Of a stretch of 64,000 nucleotides of DNA, positions 25,821 through 35,400 are shown piece after piece. The position numbers and the translations under genes are program-made. The notes under the pieces were generated by a model. That model saw only the letters and a list, made by a program, of their open reading frames with translations. It ran no database searches and had not been told where the DNA came from. The DNA lies in the NCBI GenBank assembly GCA_034002405.1, contig JAVFAS010000003.1, positions 65,993 to 129,992 of the forward strand, in the 5' to 3' direction. The stretch comes from SZUA-365 sp034002405. Its GTDB lineage: Bacteria > Bacteroidota > Ignavibacteria > SZUA-365. Each line of letters starts with the position of its first letter. Positions within the stretch are counted from its first letter, which is position 1.

Positions 25821-25874
25821 GGCTGTTGGCTTTTTGACACTTTGACTTTTTGACACTTTGACTTTTTGACCGTT
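25819..25874. repeat. 8-base-period repeat array D (TGACACTT/TGACTTTT type)
   Basis: Seven octamers in register: TTGGCTGT, TGGCTTTT, TGACACTT, TGACTTTT, TGACACTT, TGACTTTT, TGACCGTT. It begins at the end of the tRNA terminator and stops 15 bases before the stop of the convergent cupin gene. Confidence 0.88.
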
Positions 25875-25889
25875 TCCCCGCCCCCTACG

Positions 25890-26453
25890 TTACCGCACCC
25901 GCAACGGCTCCCCCACCACCTTCATCCCGTGCGCGGCGAACACCCGCGCGACCTCCTCGTTCGAGGGAGGCGATGTCCAGCGGTCGGTGACGGCGAAAAA
26001 GTCCTCCATGCGTCCCGCCGGCAGGTAGGACACCACGGTTCTCGCCTTCCCGGTGCGCTGTACGAACGCATGCGGCACGCCGCGCGGCAGAAAAATCGTG
26101 TCACCGGATTTCAAATGAAATCGCTCCTCCCCGCATTGGAACAGATACTCCCCTTCGGTGACATGAAACCACTCATCCTGTTCGAGGTGGATGTGCAGCG
26201 GCGGTCCGCCATTGGGAGTCTGTCCGATCTGCTCGAACACCGCGAGCGCGCCATCGGTATCCGCGCCCGAGATCTTGATGTCCAGCGTATTGAGCGTCAC
26301 GCCGCGCATCGTGAAGCGTTTCCCGAATCGTGCCTGCCCGGAGGCGACCACGAATGGCGTGCGTGTGTGCAAGGCGAAAAATGTCCGCGTGTACGAAAGA
26401 AACAGAAGCGGCAACGCCGCGAGCGTCCGCATGATGAATCCCCGGCGTTTCAT
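25890..26453 (-). CDS. Exported cupin-domain protein
   Basis: A 187-residue protein. The N-terminus MKRRGFIMRTLAALPLLFLSYTRTFFA looks like a twin-arginine-like or Sec signal (RRGF then a hydrophobic core), possibly using the TatA system. The rest is one cupin: PLHIHLEQDEWFHVTEGEY gives motif 1 (H-x-H-x4-E-like) and DTIFLPRGVPHAFVQ gives motif 2 with its His. Metal binding is likely; substrate unknown. ATG 26453 follows AGGAAGG, and a TTG-N20-TATTATCA promoter stands just upstream. It ends beside array D. Confidence 0.83.
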   Translation of the reverse strand: MKRRGFIMRTLAALPLLFLSYTRTFFALHTRTPFVVASGQARFGKRFTMRGVTLNTLDIKISGADTDGALAVFEQIGQTPNGGPPLHIHLEQDEWFHVTEGEYLFQCGEERFHLKSGDTIFLPRGVPHAFVQRTGKARTVVSYLPAGRMEDFFAVTDRWTSPPSNEEVARVFAAHGMKVVGEPLRVR

Positions 26454-26478
26454 GGCAAATCCTTCCTCGCGTTTCCGG

Positions 26479-26509
26479 TGATAATACGGGAGCGCAGGAA
26501 TAAAAGCAA
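26479..26509 (-). promoter_or_regulatory. Promoter of the cupin gene
   Basis: On the minus strand TTG (26507-26509), exactly 20 bases, then TATTATCA (26479-26486). The local sequence is A/T-rich compared with its surroundings. Confidence 0.45.
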
Positions 26510-26604
26510 TGTTAGATTTTATTATTCCTCCGCCGCATGGGGTGGACATGCGGCGGTGCGGGAGAACACTGTAGGGAAATAGGAGCGATGATAAGACCGT
26601 CCTG

Positions 26605-27504
26605 TCAGTCCTCGCTGAAGTAATCGGTATCGATGCGCTTGACGTGATAGGTATGCCGCGTGGTGACACCGACGTTGAAATCGATCATGAGTTCGGTGAG
26701 CCGCTTCCCGTCGATCAGCACGACCTTGGGATCGATCGCCGCGGCGTATTCGACGGCTCCCTGGGCGAACGTGCCGGTTGTGAGAAACACGCCTTTCCTC
26801 GCATGCTTGCCGTGCAACGCACCGACGAATTTCTGAACCTCCGGTCGCCCGACAGTCCCCGCCCACCTCTTCGCCTGGATGTAGATGACATCGAGACCGA
26901 GCCGGTCTTCCTTGATCGTTCCGTCGATCCCCTCGTCACCGCTCTTACCGATCGCCATTCCGGCATCGAGCATGCTGCCCCCGTACCCCATATTGACCAG
27001 TAACTCCACGACGAGACGCTCGAAGAATTGCGGGGAGATGGATTTCACTTGATCGAGGAGTTCGACGGAAAGCTCGGCTCTGAGTTGTTCATATGATGCC
27101 AGAAGCTGTTCCTCGGGTGTGTCCGACAGCGGGATGGCGTCCGCACCCTTCCTTTCGGCGGGCTTTGCATGAAACTCGTTGAACTCCGGGAACTGCTTGA
27201 GGAACGCAATGTTGATCGCGGTGGGGTTGGAGGCAAGAACCTCCCGGCCTCGCGTGGTTATGAGATACTGCCCGCGTTTGGGACGCGCGAGTAGCCCTGC
27301 GCGGTAGAGATAGACCATGGCCCAGGCAACCCGGTTATTGAAAACAGGCTGCGTCCCACTGGGCAGCAACTCGCTTAATTCGTCGTTCGTGAGCTGGAAT
27401 ACATCCGCGAGGGCATGCCGGTATTCCACGGACGTGTGCACAACGCCGTCGCCCGCGACCTGGAGAAGAGGCAACATGAGTGATTGGAAATCCGGAATGG
27501 ACAT
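26605..27504 (-). CDS. mrr: Mrr-family restriction endonuclease (type IV-like)
   Basis: A 299-residue protein with both Mrr parts. A winged-helix N-terminal domain (residues 1-95, ending KRGQYLITTRGREVL) precedes a PD-(D/E)xK-like nuclease domain (about 150-285). The nuclease motif is GDEGIDGTI (189-197) and QAKRW (210-214), with Asp194, Gln210 and Lys212 as expected active-site residues. Mrr-type enzymes cut DNA carrying foreign methylation. There is no methyltransferase or specificity gene beside it, so it is a stand-alone restriction gene. Its neighbours (cupin, secreted protein) are not defence genes, so I see no defence island. Confidence 0.92.
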   Translation of the reverse strand: MSIPDFQSLMLPLLQVAGDGVVHTSVEYRHALADVFQLTNDELSELLPSGTQPVFNNRVAWAMVYLYRAGLLARPKRGQYLITTRGREVLASNPTAINIAFLKQFPEFNEFHAKPAERKGADAIPLSDTPEEQLLASYEQLRAELSVELLDQVKSISPQFFERLVVELLVNMGYGGSMLDAGMAIGKSGDEGIDGTIKEDRLGLDVIYIQAKRWAGTVGRPEVQKFVGALHGKHARKGVFLTTGTFAQGAVEYAAAIDPKVVLIDGKRLTELMIDFNVGVTTRHTYHVKRIDTDYFSED

Positions 27505-27619
27505 AGGTCAGCACTCCTGCATTGGAATGACAGCGTTTTGGTTCGTCACGACAGTCATGGGCTTCTCCTCGAACAATTCCGGATTTCGTGGCTTGCAGCG
27601 TTTTCTCGAATCCCCCCTC

Positions 27620-28507
27620 CTACCTCGTCACACGCAAGGATCGCGTCGCGATGCCGGTGGCGGATTTCGCCTGGATGAAATACGTGCCGGGGCGCCGGAG
27701 AAGTTCGGCGGGAATGACGAATCCGTGCGAGCCGGGTGCGAGGTGGTCGTCGTACACCCGCCCGATGAGCCGACCCTGCAGGTCGTACACCTCGACGGAT
27801 ATCGGACCGGCGACGGTGGCGGTGAGACGGATTTCCGCGAATTGTCCGACGCGGACGGGGTTCGGCCAGGCGGCTTCCAACCGGAAACCGGTCGCGGTGG
27901 TCAGATCGGTGATGGCGGTGCTGGTCACGCAGTCGAGCGCTTCGGTGGTAAGCGCATTCATCGCGCAGGTGAGTGTGTCGGCACCGTCCACGGCGACGAT
28001 GGCCCAGGCGGAGCCGTTCCCTTCCTCCGTGCTGGTCACGTTCAATAAGAAACCGATGGGATAGGAGGACGGCCGCGATTCGAGGAAGTCCCGGACAGCC
28101 ATGGTGCTCCAAACCATCGCCGCGGTGTCCGAATCCACCCACCACGCGTCCGGGATCATCGCGTAAAGGGTGTCCCCCCCCTCGGGCCAGGCCTGGGCTC
28201 CAAGCTCGCCGATCATCGTGCCCTGGATCTCGTTGTCGAGTGCCACCGCCGTGACGAGCTGCGCATCGCTGGGCGAGAGAAAACCGTACATCCACATCTG
28301 CGCGGTGCCACTGTCGCTGTTCAATGCGACGCGTAACCCGCCCACGTCGATGGCCATGGCCATGAGAAGGCGGACATCCTCCCCATGATTGCTTTTCACA
28401 TCATCGAACACCGCGTCAAGGTGTTGACGGGCGGTGAGCATTCCGGGTTGTGCGTGGAGGGTGCTTCCAACGAGGAGAAACAACAGGGAAAACGTTGCAA
28501 GGCGCAT
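27620..28507 (-). CDS. Secreted protein of unknown function with T9SS sorting domain
   Basis: A 295-residue exported protein. The signal peptide is MRLATFSLLFLLVGSTLHAQ. The middle (residues 21-205) is not recognised; it is rich in Asp, Trp and Ala and has no clear catalytic motif. The last 85 residues, from LEAAWPNPVRVGQF through ISVEVYDLQGRLIGR to the end, are a typical type A T9SS sorting domain. ATG 28507 begins the signal peptide; the longer frame upstream overlaps the divergent gene and its promoter. A -7 box TATCTTTC stands about 35 bases upstream. Confidence 0.8.
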   Translation of the reverse strand: MRLATFSLLFLLVGSTLHAQPGMLTARQHLDAVFDDVKSNHGEDVRLLMAMAIDVGGLRVALNSDSGTAQMWMYGFLSPSDAQLVTAVALDNEIQGTMIGELGAQAWPEGGDTLYAMIPDAWWVDSDTAAMVWSTMAVRDFLESRPSSYPIGFLLNVTSTEEGNGSAWAIVAVDGADTLTCAMNALTTEALDCVTSTAITDLTTATGFRLEAAWPNPVRVGQFAEIRLTATVAGPISVEVYDLQGRLIGRVYDDHLAPGSHGFVIPAELLRRPGTYFIQAKSATGIATRSLRVTR

Positions 28508-28542
28508 GATGTACTCCGAATGACGAGGCTGTGTGTTTCCGG

Positions 28543-28573
28543 GAAAGATAGGGCGGATGGAGGTCAATGTAAA
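28543..28573 (-). promoter_or_regulatory. Promoter of the sorting-domain gene ending at 27620
   Basis: On the minus strand TTT (28571-28573) precedes TATCTTTC (28543-28550) by exactly 20 bases. It lies back to back with the plus-strand promoter at 28617-28647. Confidence 0.45.
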
Positions 28574-28616
28574 GAGTAGAAGATCTTTTTCCCGATGATC
28601 ATCGCCACGGGGCGGT

Positions 28617-28647
28617 TTGCGCGGTTCCGGAGTTTTCGATACGTTGC
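28617..28647 (+). promoter_or_regulatory. Promoter of the gene at 28702
   Basis: TTG (28617-28619), exactly 20 bases, then TACGTTGC (28640-28647). The leader would be about 50 bases. Confidence 0.5.
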
Positions 28648-28701
28648 TCCCATTCTTTGACATTCCGTTCCGTTTCCACAGCACCACAGGAGACGTCGTA
28701 C

Positions 28702-29466
28702 ATGAAACGCACCTTTGTTCCTCTCGTTCTCGCCGCCGTGCTCGCCATCGCACCATGGTGGACGGCCTGCGACGAGGACGATCCTACCGGTCCGAATGAC
28801 CTCGGCGGCGATACGAATCTCGAACTGACTGAGGTCGGACAGGAATTCCCCATTTCCATCGCGGATCCGACGGGGTCCTCGACCGTGCTTTCCGAGATCG
28901 AAGACAGCATTGTCATCATCGCGCGGGACAACGGAATTGTCACCGTGCGCGCGGTATTCGGCTTCGACAGTGCCTGGGTACGCGGCCTCGAGGCCGAACT
29001 CGGCATGTCGAATCTCCCGATGAGCGTCAAACGCGCGGCGCTTACGACGTACATCGAACGCTTCGGCGGTGTACTCGACACGACGGACAAAGCCGCCATG
29101 ACGGCGCGGGTGGACGCGAAGCTGAAAGTGACCTCGGAGGGAATCCAGGAATTCGTCAGCAGCGGGGGTGACGTGACGAAACCGTTCACCATCGTCAAGT
29201 ACAACGCCAACGTCGGCGACAAATACGAATTCACCAACAGCGACGGGGAAAAAATCACGCGCACGGTGACGTACAAGTCCACCACCGACGATTATCAAGT
29301 GGGCTTCTGGTATCTGAAGGTGATCAAGGTCGAGGAGACGCGCGAGGATCCGCTGGTGGAAAAAATAACCTACATCACCAATCACAAATTCGGACTCGTC
29401 GGCGTGCTGCTCGAACCGAAAGCTGGCAATGACATCCGCGTGACGGTGTTCCCGCCCACGCTGTAA
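28702..29466 (+). CDS. Probable lipoprotein of unknown function
   Basis: A 254-residue protein. MKRTFVPLVLAAVLAIAPWWTAC gives a signal peptide with Cys after WTA, a weak lipobox, so acylation is likely but not certain. The acidic linker DEDDPTGPNDLGGD supports lipoprotein export to the outer membrane. The body has no motif I know; it is mixed alpha/beta with a long central helix region (residues about 100-150) and a beta-rich C-terminus. GGAG lies 13 bases before the ATG. The gene has its own promoter and a perfect terminator hairpin just after the stop. Confidence 0.7.
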   Translation: MKRTFVPLVLAAVLAIAPWWTACDEDDPTGPNDLGGDTNLELTEVGQEFPISIADPTGSSTVLSEIEDSIVIIARDNGIVTVRAVFGFDSAWVRGLEAELGMSNLPMSVKRAALTTYIERFGGVLDTTDKAAMTARVDAKLKVTSEGIQEFVSSGGDVTKPFTIVKYNANVGDKYEFTNSDGEKITRTVTYKSTTDDYQVGFWYLKVIKVEETREDPLVEKITYITNHKFGLVGVLLEPKAGNDIRVTVFPPTL

Positions 29467-29494
29467 CAATCATCCCTCATATCCGTGGAATAAC

Positions 29495-29519
29495 AACGGC
29501 GCGTGATCCACGCGCCGTT
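29495..29519 (+). terminator. Terminator after the 28702 gene
   Basis: Perfect 11-bp stem AACGGCGCGTG/CACGCGCCGTT with loop ATC, followed by a short T run. It separates the lipoprotein gene from the convergent repeat-protein gene. Confidence 0.85.
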
Positions 29520-29553
29520 TCCGTTGTTCACGTCTTCGAAATTCGGCGTGGAT

Positions 29554-30432
29554 TCATTTGACCTGCACGCCCTCCTTCCAGACCGTGATCGTGCAGGTGC
29601 CGTCCTTGTCCCACTGCTTCGCCTCCCCGTGTTTCTTCCCCGCCTTGTAGGGCGTCTGGTGAATTCTCGCACCGGAGGGATGCCACTCGGTGGAAATGCC
29701 GTAGCGCTGGCCCTGGTGATAGCCGATTTCGGATCGGAGCGTCCCGTTTTGGAACCAATCCCGCCGCACGCCGTGCACGCGTCCCTCCCGGTGCGGAATT
29801 TCGGTCTGCTTCGTGCCGTCCTCGTACCAGCGCACGGCGGTACCGGCGATGGCACCGTTCTTGAACGGAATTTCGGACTTCTTTTTCCCGTTTGGCCACC
29901 ATTCGACCTGTTTCCCGTCCTCGCGGCCGTGACGGTACGTGACTTCACTGCGTTTCGCGCCGTCGGGATACCAGACGGTCTCGCGACCATGCGGCACACC
30001 ACCCTGGTACGGGGTCTGGAATTCCCGGGCACCGGTCTCATACCAGCCGCGGACGGTATCGACAATCACTCCATCACGCCACGTCGTTTCCGACATCACC
30101 GCGCCGCCCCGGAAATGGCTGCGGGAGACGCCGTCGGGTTTCCCGGCCACGAACGTGGTCACCGAGTAAAAAACCGCGGAATCCGGATCCGACACCGGCT
30201 GCATCCCGGTGCCGAACAGCAGCGTCCATTCCCCTGTGCGCTGGCCTGTCGCATCCGTGCGATTGGGGGACATGCGAATCGCCGGCTGCTGTGCCTGAAG
30301 GGAAGAAAGGTTCGCCACGATCAATGACAGGGCGCAGAGCACTGTCCGGAGCGAGCCTCGACGGAAGGCCTTCCGCACGCACGAAACCTTTATTGGCGGA
30401 TTCCCGTATGGGCGTTGTTGTCGTTTTCGCAT
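29554..30432 (-). CDS. Exported MORN-2/YwqK-type repeat protein
   Basis: A 292-residue protein. A signal peptide (RTVLCALSLIVANLSSLQAQ, after a basic start) precedes seven or eight repeats of about 23 residues, such as GWYETGAREFQTPYQGGVPHG, VWYPDGAKRSEVTYRHGREDG and EWWPNGKKKSEIPFKNGAIAG. These are MORN-2/YwqK repeats: W-x-x-x-G-x-x-x-x-E-x-x-Y/F-x-x-G-x-x-x-G. Databases often call such proteins YwqK-family antitoxins, but that label comes from Bacillus. With a signal peptide and no toxin gene nearby, an envelope role is more likely. An in-frame TTG at 30465 is the alternative start. Confidence 0.82.
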   Translation of the reverse strand: MRKRQQRPYGNPPIKVSCVRKAFRRGSLRTVLCALSLIVANLSSLQAQQPAIRMSPNRTDATGQRTGEWTLLFGTGMQPVSDPDSAVFYSVTTFVAGKPDGVSRSHFRGGAVMSETTWRDGVIVDTVRGWYETGAREFQTPYQGGVPHGRETVWYPDGAKRSEVTYRHGREDGKQVEWWPNGKKKSEIPFKNGAIAGTAVRWYEDGTKQTEIPHREGRVHGVRRDWFQNGTLRSEIGYHQGQRYGISTEWHPSGARIHQTPYKAGKKHGEAKQWDKDGTCTITVWKEGVQVK

Positions 30433-30502
30433 GGCGATCTGTTTCTCACGTGTTGTTGTTTTCAAACCGCACGGGAATCACGCGCGGAATGCGACGAACG
30501 TG

Positions 30503-31180
30503 TCAGCTCGACGCGGCGGTGGACGCGGCGGTGGCGGCAATGACGCCCGCGATGACCGCGGTGTGGATGTCCCGCACGACGTCGGCGACGGCCTTCCCGA
30601 TCCCCTCCCCACCCAGCATTTCCTTCGCGCGACTTTTCGCCGCGCGCCGCTCGCCCTTGGGGACGATCTCGCCGAGCAGGTCGCAGGCGAGGACAAGTCC
30701 GAGCAGGGCAAGCAGTCGATCGTTCGGCGCGATCACGCCGCGGAGCAGATCGCGGAGTTTCTCGCGTACCAGGCGCTCGGGCTGAGGATCACGCTCGGGA
30801 TAACGCTGGTAAGGCACGACCCAGAGGAAGTGCTTCTCGACATGCACGAGGATGCCGTTTTCCACGAGCGACCCGAACACGCGGCGGTCGATGCGCTTGA
30901 TCTTCCGCGCCAGCCGTGATACCCAGAATTTTGCATCCTTTTCTTTTGTATTTGCCGAAATGAGTTCGAGCGCCTCGTCGGCGAGTGCGTCGCCGGTCGG
31001 CGCGCGGTCGGCGACCGCAAGGCGTCCTTCCACGGAATGAAGCCGACCGCCCAGCACGAGTTCGAAGAGCAACGCGCCCGCCAGACCGTATGGAATGGCC
31101 GTGCTCGCCGCCATCAGCAGCGAGCCCTTCTCGTCATGGGTCGCGATGAGCAACAGTTCCTCGGCGAGGGTGAGTGTCAT
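30503..31180 (-). CDS. GPP34 (GOLPH3/Vps74-like) family protein
   Basis: A 225-residue protein with the GPP34 fold signature LTLAEELLLIATHDEKG at the N-terminus, then GLAGALLFELVLGGRL, FWVSRLARKIKRIDRRVFGSLVENGIL and VREKLRDLLRG. In eukaryotes GOLPH3 binds PI4P and holds glycosyltransferases in the Golgi; bacterial members have no known role. The C-terminal 40 residues become small and Ala-rich (VIAATAASTAASS), which may be a weak membrane-binding tail. It is the third gene of an operon after the dikinase-like and GAPDH-like genes, 18 bases after the latter, an unusual setting. Confidence 0.88.
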   Translation of the reverse strand: MTLTLAEELLLIATHDEKGSLLMAASTAIPYGLAGALLFELVLGGRLHSVEGRLAVADRAPTGDALADEALELISANTKEKDAKFWVSRLARKIKRIDRRVFGSLVENGILVHVEKHFLWVVPYQRYPERDPQPERLVREKLRDLLRGVIAPNDRLLALLGLVLACDLLGEIVPKGERRAAKSRAKEMLGGEGIGKAVADVVRDIHTAVIAGVIAATAASTAASS

Positions 31181-31198
31181 CGTGCACCTCCGGCCGGA

Positions 31199-32452
31199 TC
31201 AGCGGACGCCGGTGCGGTGGACGTACTCCACCAGCTTGCCGAGCGTGGTGACGTAGCTGCCGTATTCGTTGTCGTACCAGCCGAAGATCTTCGCATGCGT
31301 GACCGGCACGTCGATCGATCGATCGGTCTGCACACCCGCGGCCGCGAGCATCTCGGACGAGACTTCGAGGAACCCCGTGCGTGTATGCGTGTCGAAGCCC
31401 TCGATCACCACCGAGGCAGGCACGCCCATCAGGTCGGCCGACACGTTTTGCTTGTCGCTGAACAGCAACAGGCCCTTTTGCGAACCCTCCGCCGCCGCGC
31501 GGTAGACGTCGTTGATGTACTGCCGTGTGACCGATGGCTCGCCCTTGTCGGTCATCGGCGAATTAAAGGTCAGGTTGAGATTGATCAGCGACACGGTGGT
31601 GGTGGGAATACGCACCGAATCGGCCATGAAACCAACACGCGAGATTTCCGGGAGCACCTGTTCGAGCGCCCGTGCGGCACCGGTCGAGGAAAGGATGATG
31701 TTGTTGAATACACTCCGCGTCTTGCGAAGGTCCTTCGCTCCCGTCGCCGGCACGGCATCAAGCACGGTCTGTGAGTTGGTGGACGCGTGGATGGTCGAGA
31801 GCGAAGCGGTGAGGATCTTCGACGTGCGCTCGGCCTCGAGCAGTGGCTTGATCATGTGCGCGAGTCCCGTCGTGGTGCAGGATGCCGCGGACAGTACATG
31901 ATGCCGGGCCGGATCGTACTCGGTATGATTGATGCCGAAAATCAGCATCGCCGAATCATCGGGCAACCCGGCGGTCTTGTCCTTGACCTTGAACGGCGCG
32001 CTGGCGATGACCTTCATCGCACCCGCGGTGAGATGTCCCCGGATACTGCCGTTCGTGGCGTCGGCCGGGACGGTGGGATCGAGGTATCTGCCGGTGGCGT
32101 CGATCACGAGGTTCACGCCGGCGGCACGCCAGTCGATCTGCCGCGGGTCGCGCGCCGTGCGCAGCACGCGCACACGGATTCCGAAAAAGCTGATAAGCCC
32201 CGCGTCGGCGTCCTCGATGTGGATGTCACGGCGGCCGTTGACACCGAAGAGGAACGTCTCGGCGGGTCCGTAGGTCGAATCGGCACCGAGCATGTGCACG
32301 ACATCCTCGAGGCCGCGTCCGACCTCCCGCCCCGTGTTGACGACGATTTCGTCGAAGGTCCGGTTCACGGCGAAATACCAGATCAGCATTTTCCCGATGC
32401 GACCGAAACCGTTGATACCCAGCACCGCGCGGCCGGCTGCGTCGTTGTTCAT
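31199..32452 (-). CDS. Divergent glyceraldehyde-3-phosphate dehydrogenase
   Basis: A 417-residue GAPDH-fold protein, about 80 residues longer than housekeeping GapA. The NAD loop is INGFGRIGK near residue 15. Catalytic Cys is kept near residue 190 in SAASCTTTGLAH, where GapA usually has SCTTNCLAP. The C-terminus WYDNEYGSY matches the normal GAPDH end. An insertion before the Cys (GREVGRGLEDVVHMLGAD through DIHIEDADAG) explains part of the extra length. It may be a true glycolytic enzyme or one acting on another aldehyde. AGGAAGAG precedes the ATG. It lies 10 bases after the dikinase-like gene and 18 before the GPP34 gene. Confidence 0.85.
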   Translation of the reverse strand: MNNDAAGRAVLGINGFGRIGKMLIWYFAVNRTFDEIVVNTGREVGRGLEDVVHMLGADSTYGPAETFLFGVNGRRDIHIEDADAGLISFFGIRVRVLRTARDPRQIDWRAAGVNLVIDATGRYLDPTVPADATNGSIRGHLTAGAMKVIASAPFKVKDKTAGLPDDSAMLIFGINHTEYDPARHHVLSAASCTTTGLAHMIKPLLEAERTSKILTASLSTIHASTNSQTVLDAVPATGAKDLRKTRSVFNNIILSSTGAARALEQVLPEISRVGFMADSVRIPTTTVSLINLNLTFNSPMTDKGEPSVTRQYINDVYRAAAEGSQKGLLLFSDKQNVSADLMGVPASVVIEGFDTHTRTGFLEVSSEMLAAAGVQTDRSIDVPVTHAKIFGWYDNEYGSYVTTLGKLVEYVHRTGVR

Positions 32453-32462
32453 CTCTTCCTCC

Positions 32463-35400
32463 TTACGGCATTTGAATTTGTACGAAACTGACCGGGAAGG
32501 TCCCGCGATAAATCGATCCCCTCCGTCCATCAATCGCCAGGGCGTCGCCTGATTGGAAGCGAACGCCGTTGATCGTGCAGGTCCGGTGATCCTCGTCGAC
32601 GATCATGTCACGGCAATCGACCACGCAGGTCTTGTGCAGCCGCACCGCCGTCACCGCCGCGTGCGACGCCGCGCCACCGCGCGCGGTGAGCAGACCATCA
32701 CATTCGAAGATCATGCCGATGTCGTCGGGCACGGTGTCGGGACGCACGAGAATCAACTGGGCGTCGGGCCGCGCCCGACGCAAGGCCACCAAATCGTCCA
32801 TGTCAAAGCAAATGTAGCCATTCAGCGCGCCACCGCCTATGCCGATCCCACTGCCGACCTGATGCTCTTTTATTGCATCTATATCGAACACCGGAAGCTG
32901 CTGATCGTGCGTCGGGGAATGGTCGCGGGTCTGGAGGATAAACAGATCCTCCCCCCTGCTGGTTTCGAAGGTAAACTCGATTTCCTGATGTCCGAAATTA
33001 TGCTCGTAGACGATCGCCGCGGCATGGCGTTCGAGGGACTTGAACACATCGGGAAAGTCCTTTTCCAACGATTCCGCCACGGGCGTCTGTGATCGCAGCC
33101 GCTGGCGCTCGGAAATCGGCAGGGTGTGCACGAGGCCGGCGACGATATCCTCGCCCTGGCTGCACACGGTGAAATCGCCGTAGAGGAATATCCCACTTTC
33201 GCGCACGAAGGGGTCGTGGGTAAAGACCACGCCTGATCCCGAGTCGTAGTTGAGATTCCCGAGCACCATGCGCTGCACGACCACCGCCGTGCCCCAGTCC
33301 TCGGCGATCTGCAGCTTGTTGCGGTACACCTGCGCACGGTCGGTGTACCAGGAATCGAGCACCATCAGCACCGCCTGCAGCAGCTGCTCGAAGGGATCCT
33401 CGACGATGTGCACGCCATGGTCGAGCACGACGCGGCGGTACGTGCGCGCGATGTCACGCATCTGCGCGGGAGAGAAATGGATTTTCAACTCCACGCCGCA
33501 GCGCTCCTTGAAGCCAACCATCACGGCGTCGAACTCATCGCGCGGAATGCCCTGCACCATGCCCCAGGTCTGGAGAAAGCGCCGGTAGCAGTCCCAGGAC
33601 GTCCACCCGTAATTGTCGCGCGTGCTCAATCCCTCGACGATTTCCTCGTTGAGCCCCACGTTGAGAAAGGTGTTCATCGCGCCGGGAATGGAAATCGCGG
33701 CGCCCGAACGCACCGACAGCATCAACGGCCGATAGGGATCGCCGAAGCGTTCGTTGCTCAATCCCTCGAGACTGGTGAGCCGCTTGCGGAGCAGTTCGTT
33801 GAACTCAGCCTTCATGTCGGGATGCCGGTTGATGGCGTCGCGGCGGCGGAACAGTTCGGTCGTGATGACGAACCCCGGCGGCACGGGGAAACCGAGCGAA
33901 TACAGCCGCTTGAGATAATACCCCTTCGCGCCGAGGAAGACCGGATTGTCGAGTTCGGGATCGGATTGAAACAACCGCGTGGTCACCAGCCGTGAGTCAT
34001 ATCCCATCACGCCATGGATCACATCGGGCGTGAGATGCTTGAGCATGTCATGCATCGAGGCGAGTACCGCGGCGATGAAATTGTCGAGCTGCTGGATGGG
34101 AAATGTCGTGGAAATCAGATCGCGGTACACGCGCTCGATAAACGCGTGCCGTCCGGCGGTCTGCTCGGATTCGTCGCCCTCGTCGGGCAGGTACTGTGGC
34201 ACGATCCGCCCGAGCTGCACTTCATGCGGCGTGAGGAAATTCGTGTAAATGATGCTCTTCACATTGTCGGCGAGGAATTGAAACAGGTTCACGTACTGGT
34301 GGATCGTGAACGAGGTCGTGCTCAGTCCGTAGCGCAGCATTTCGACCGAGGAACTGAATCCCTCGTCCGAATACCCCTCGATCTCGAGACTGCGGCGGAA
34401 CAGCGCGAGAATGCGGTGAATGCGCCGAAGCGTGGCCGCGGTGATATACCGGAGATTTGTTTCCTGCACGATACGCGCGAGCAGTTGTGTCGCCAGGGCC
34501 TCGAAACGATAGGCGAGTCCGAGCGCCTGGAACTTCGGCTCCATGTACCGGCCGTACATCGACGGAATGCCCGCGGCAATGTGTCGCTTGTAGTAAATGT
34601 CCTCGCGTCCCTGGCTTGGATTCTCGTCGAGAATCACCGCATGAAGCCGGTGCAGCATGATGAGCACGAAATCGAGAATGCGTTCGGGATGGTTGTCCTT
34701 GAGCAGGGCACGGAATTCCTCGATCTCCGCCGCGCGAATCACATGAAGCTTCTCCATGTGCGGGATGATGTCCTCGACCGAAATGCTGTATTTCTGCCGC
34801 AGCAACTGATGGATGCGGCAGAGGTGCAGGACGCGCTGCACCGATGGATCCGTTGGCGAGAAGGCGCGGAGCGCGGCGTCGGACAGCACGGAGATCGGAT
34901 GCGCGGGCAGTTCCTCGGCCGGACACCCCAACTCATCGCACAACAGACGCACGACCTTGTGCGAACTCTCGAACCAGGCATGGCCCGCGGGCAGCCACGC
35001 GACGACATCGTCGCGCAGGAGGGGTTCAAGCGTCGTCGTCACGCCGCTTTCCCAGTAACGCAGAATTTCGACGGTCAAATGCAGATGCGTGTTGTTGCTC
35101 TCGGCGTGGATCTGCTTGCGCAAAAAGTGAATCAGCCGGTCGCGCCGGCCGGCGATCTCGTCGATCACCGTACTGATCTCACGCAACTCCCCTTCCGCCC
35201 CGATCTCGTTGAAATACACCGGAAAGAGAATCGCGAGCTGCTTGACCAGGAACATCACCGGCTGGATGCCGGCGTTGAGCAGCGCGGTGATGTCGCGCTG
35301 GAAAAGGTCGTTGTCCTGGATGAACACGCCACCCAGCTTGAGATTGATGATCAACGCCGACAACAGCCGTGCGCTGCGCGTCGGATTCGCCTTGATCAGT

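Noticed and set aside
29554..30432. YwqK antitoxin of a toxin-antitoxin pair
   Set aside because: The protein has a signal peptide and no toxin gene stands beside it.
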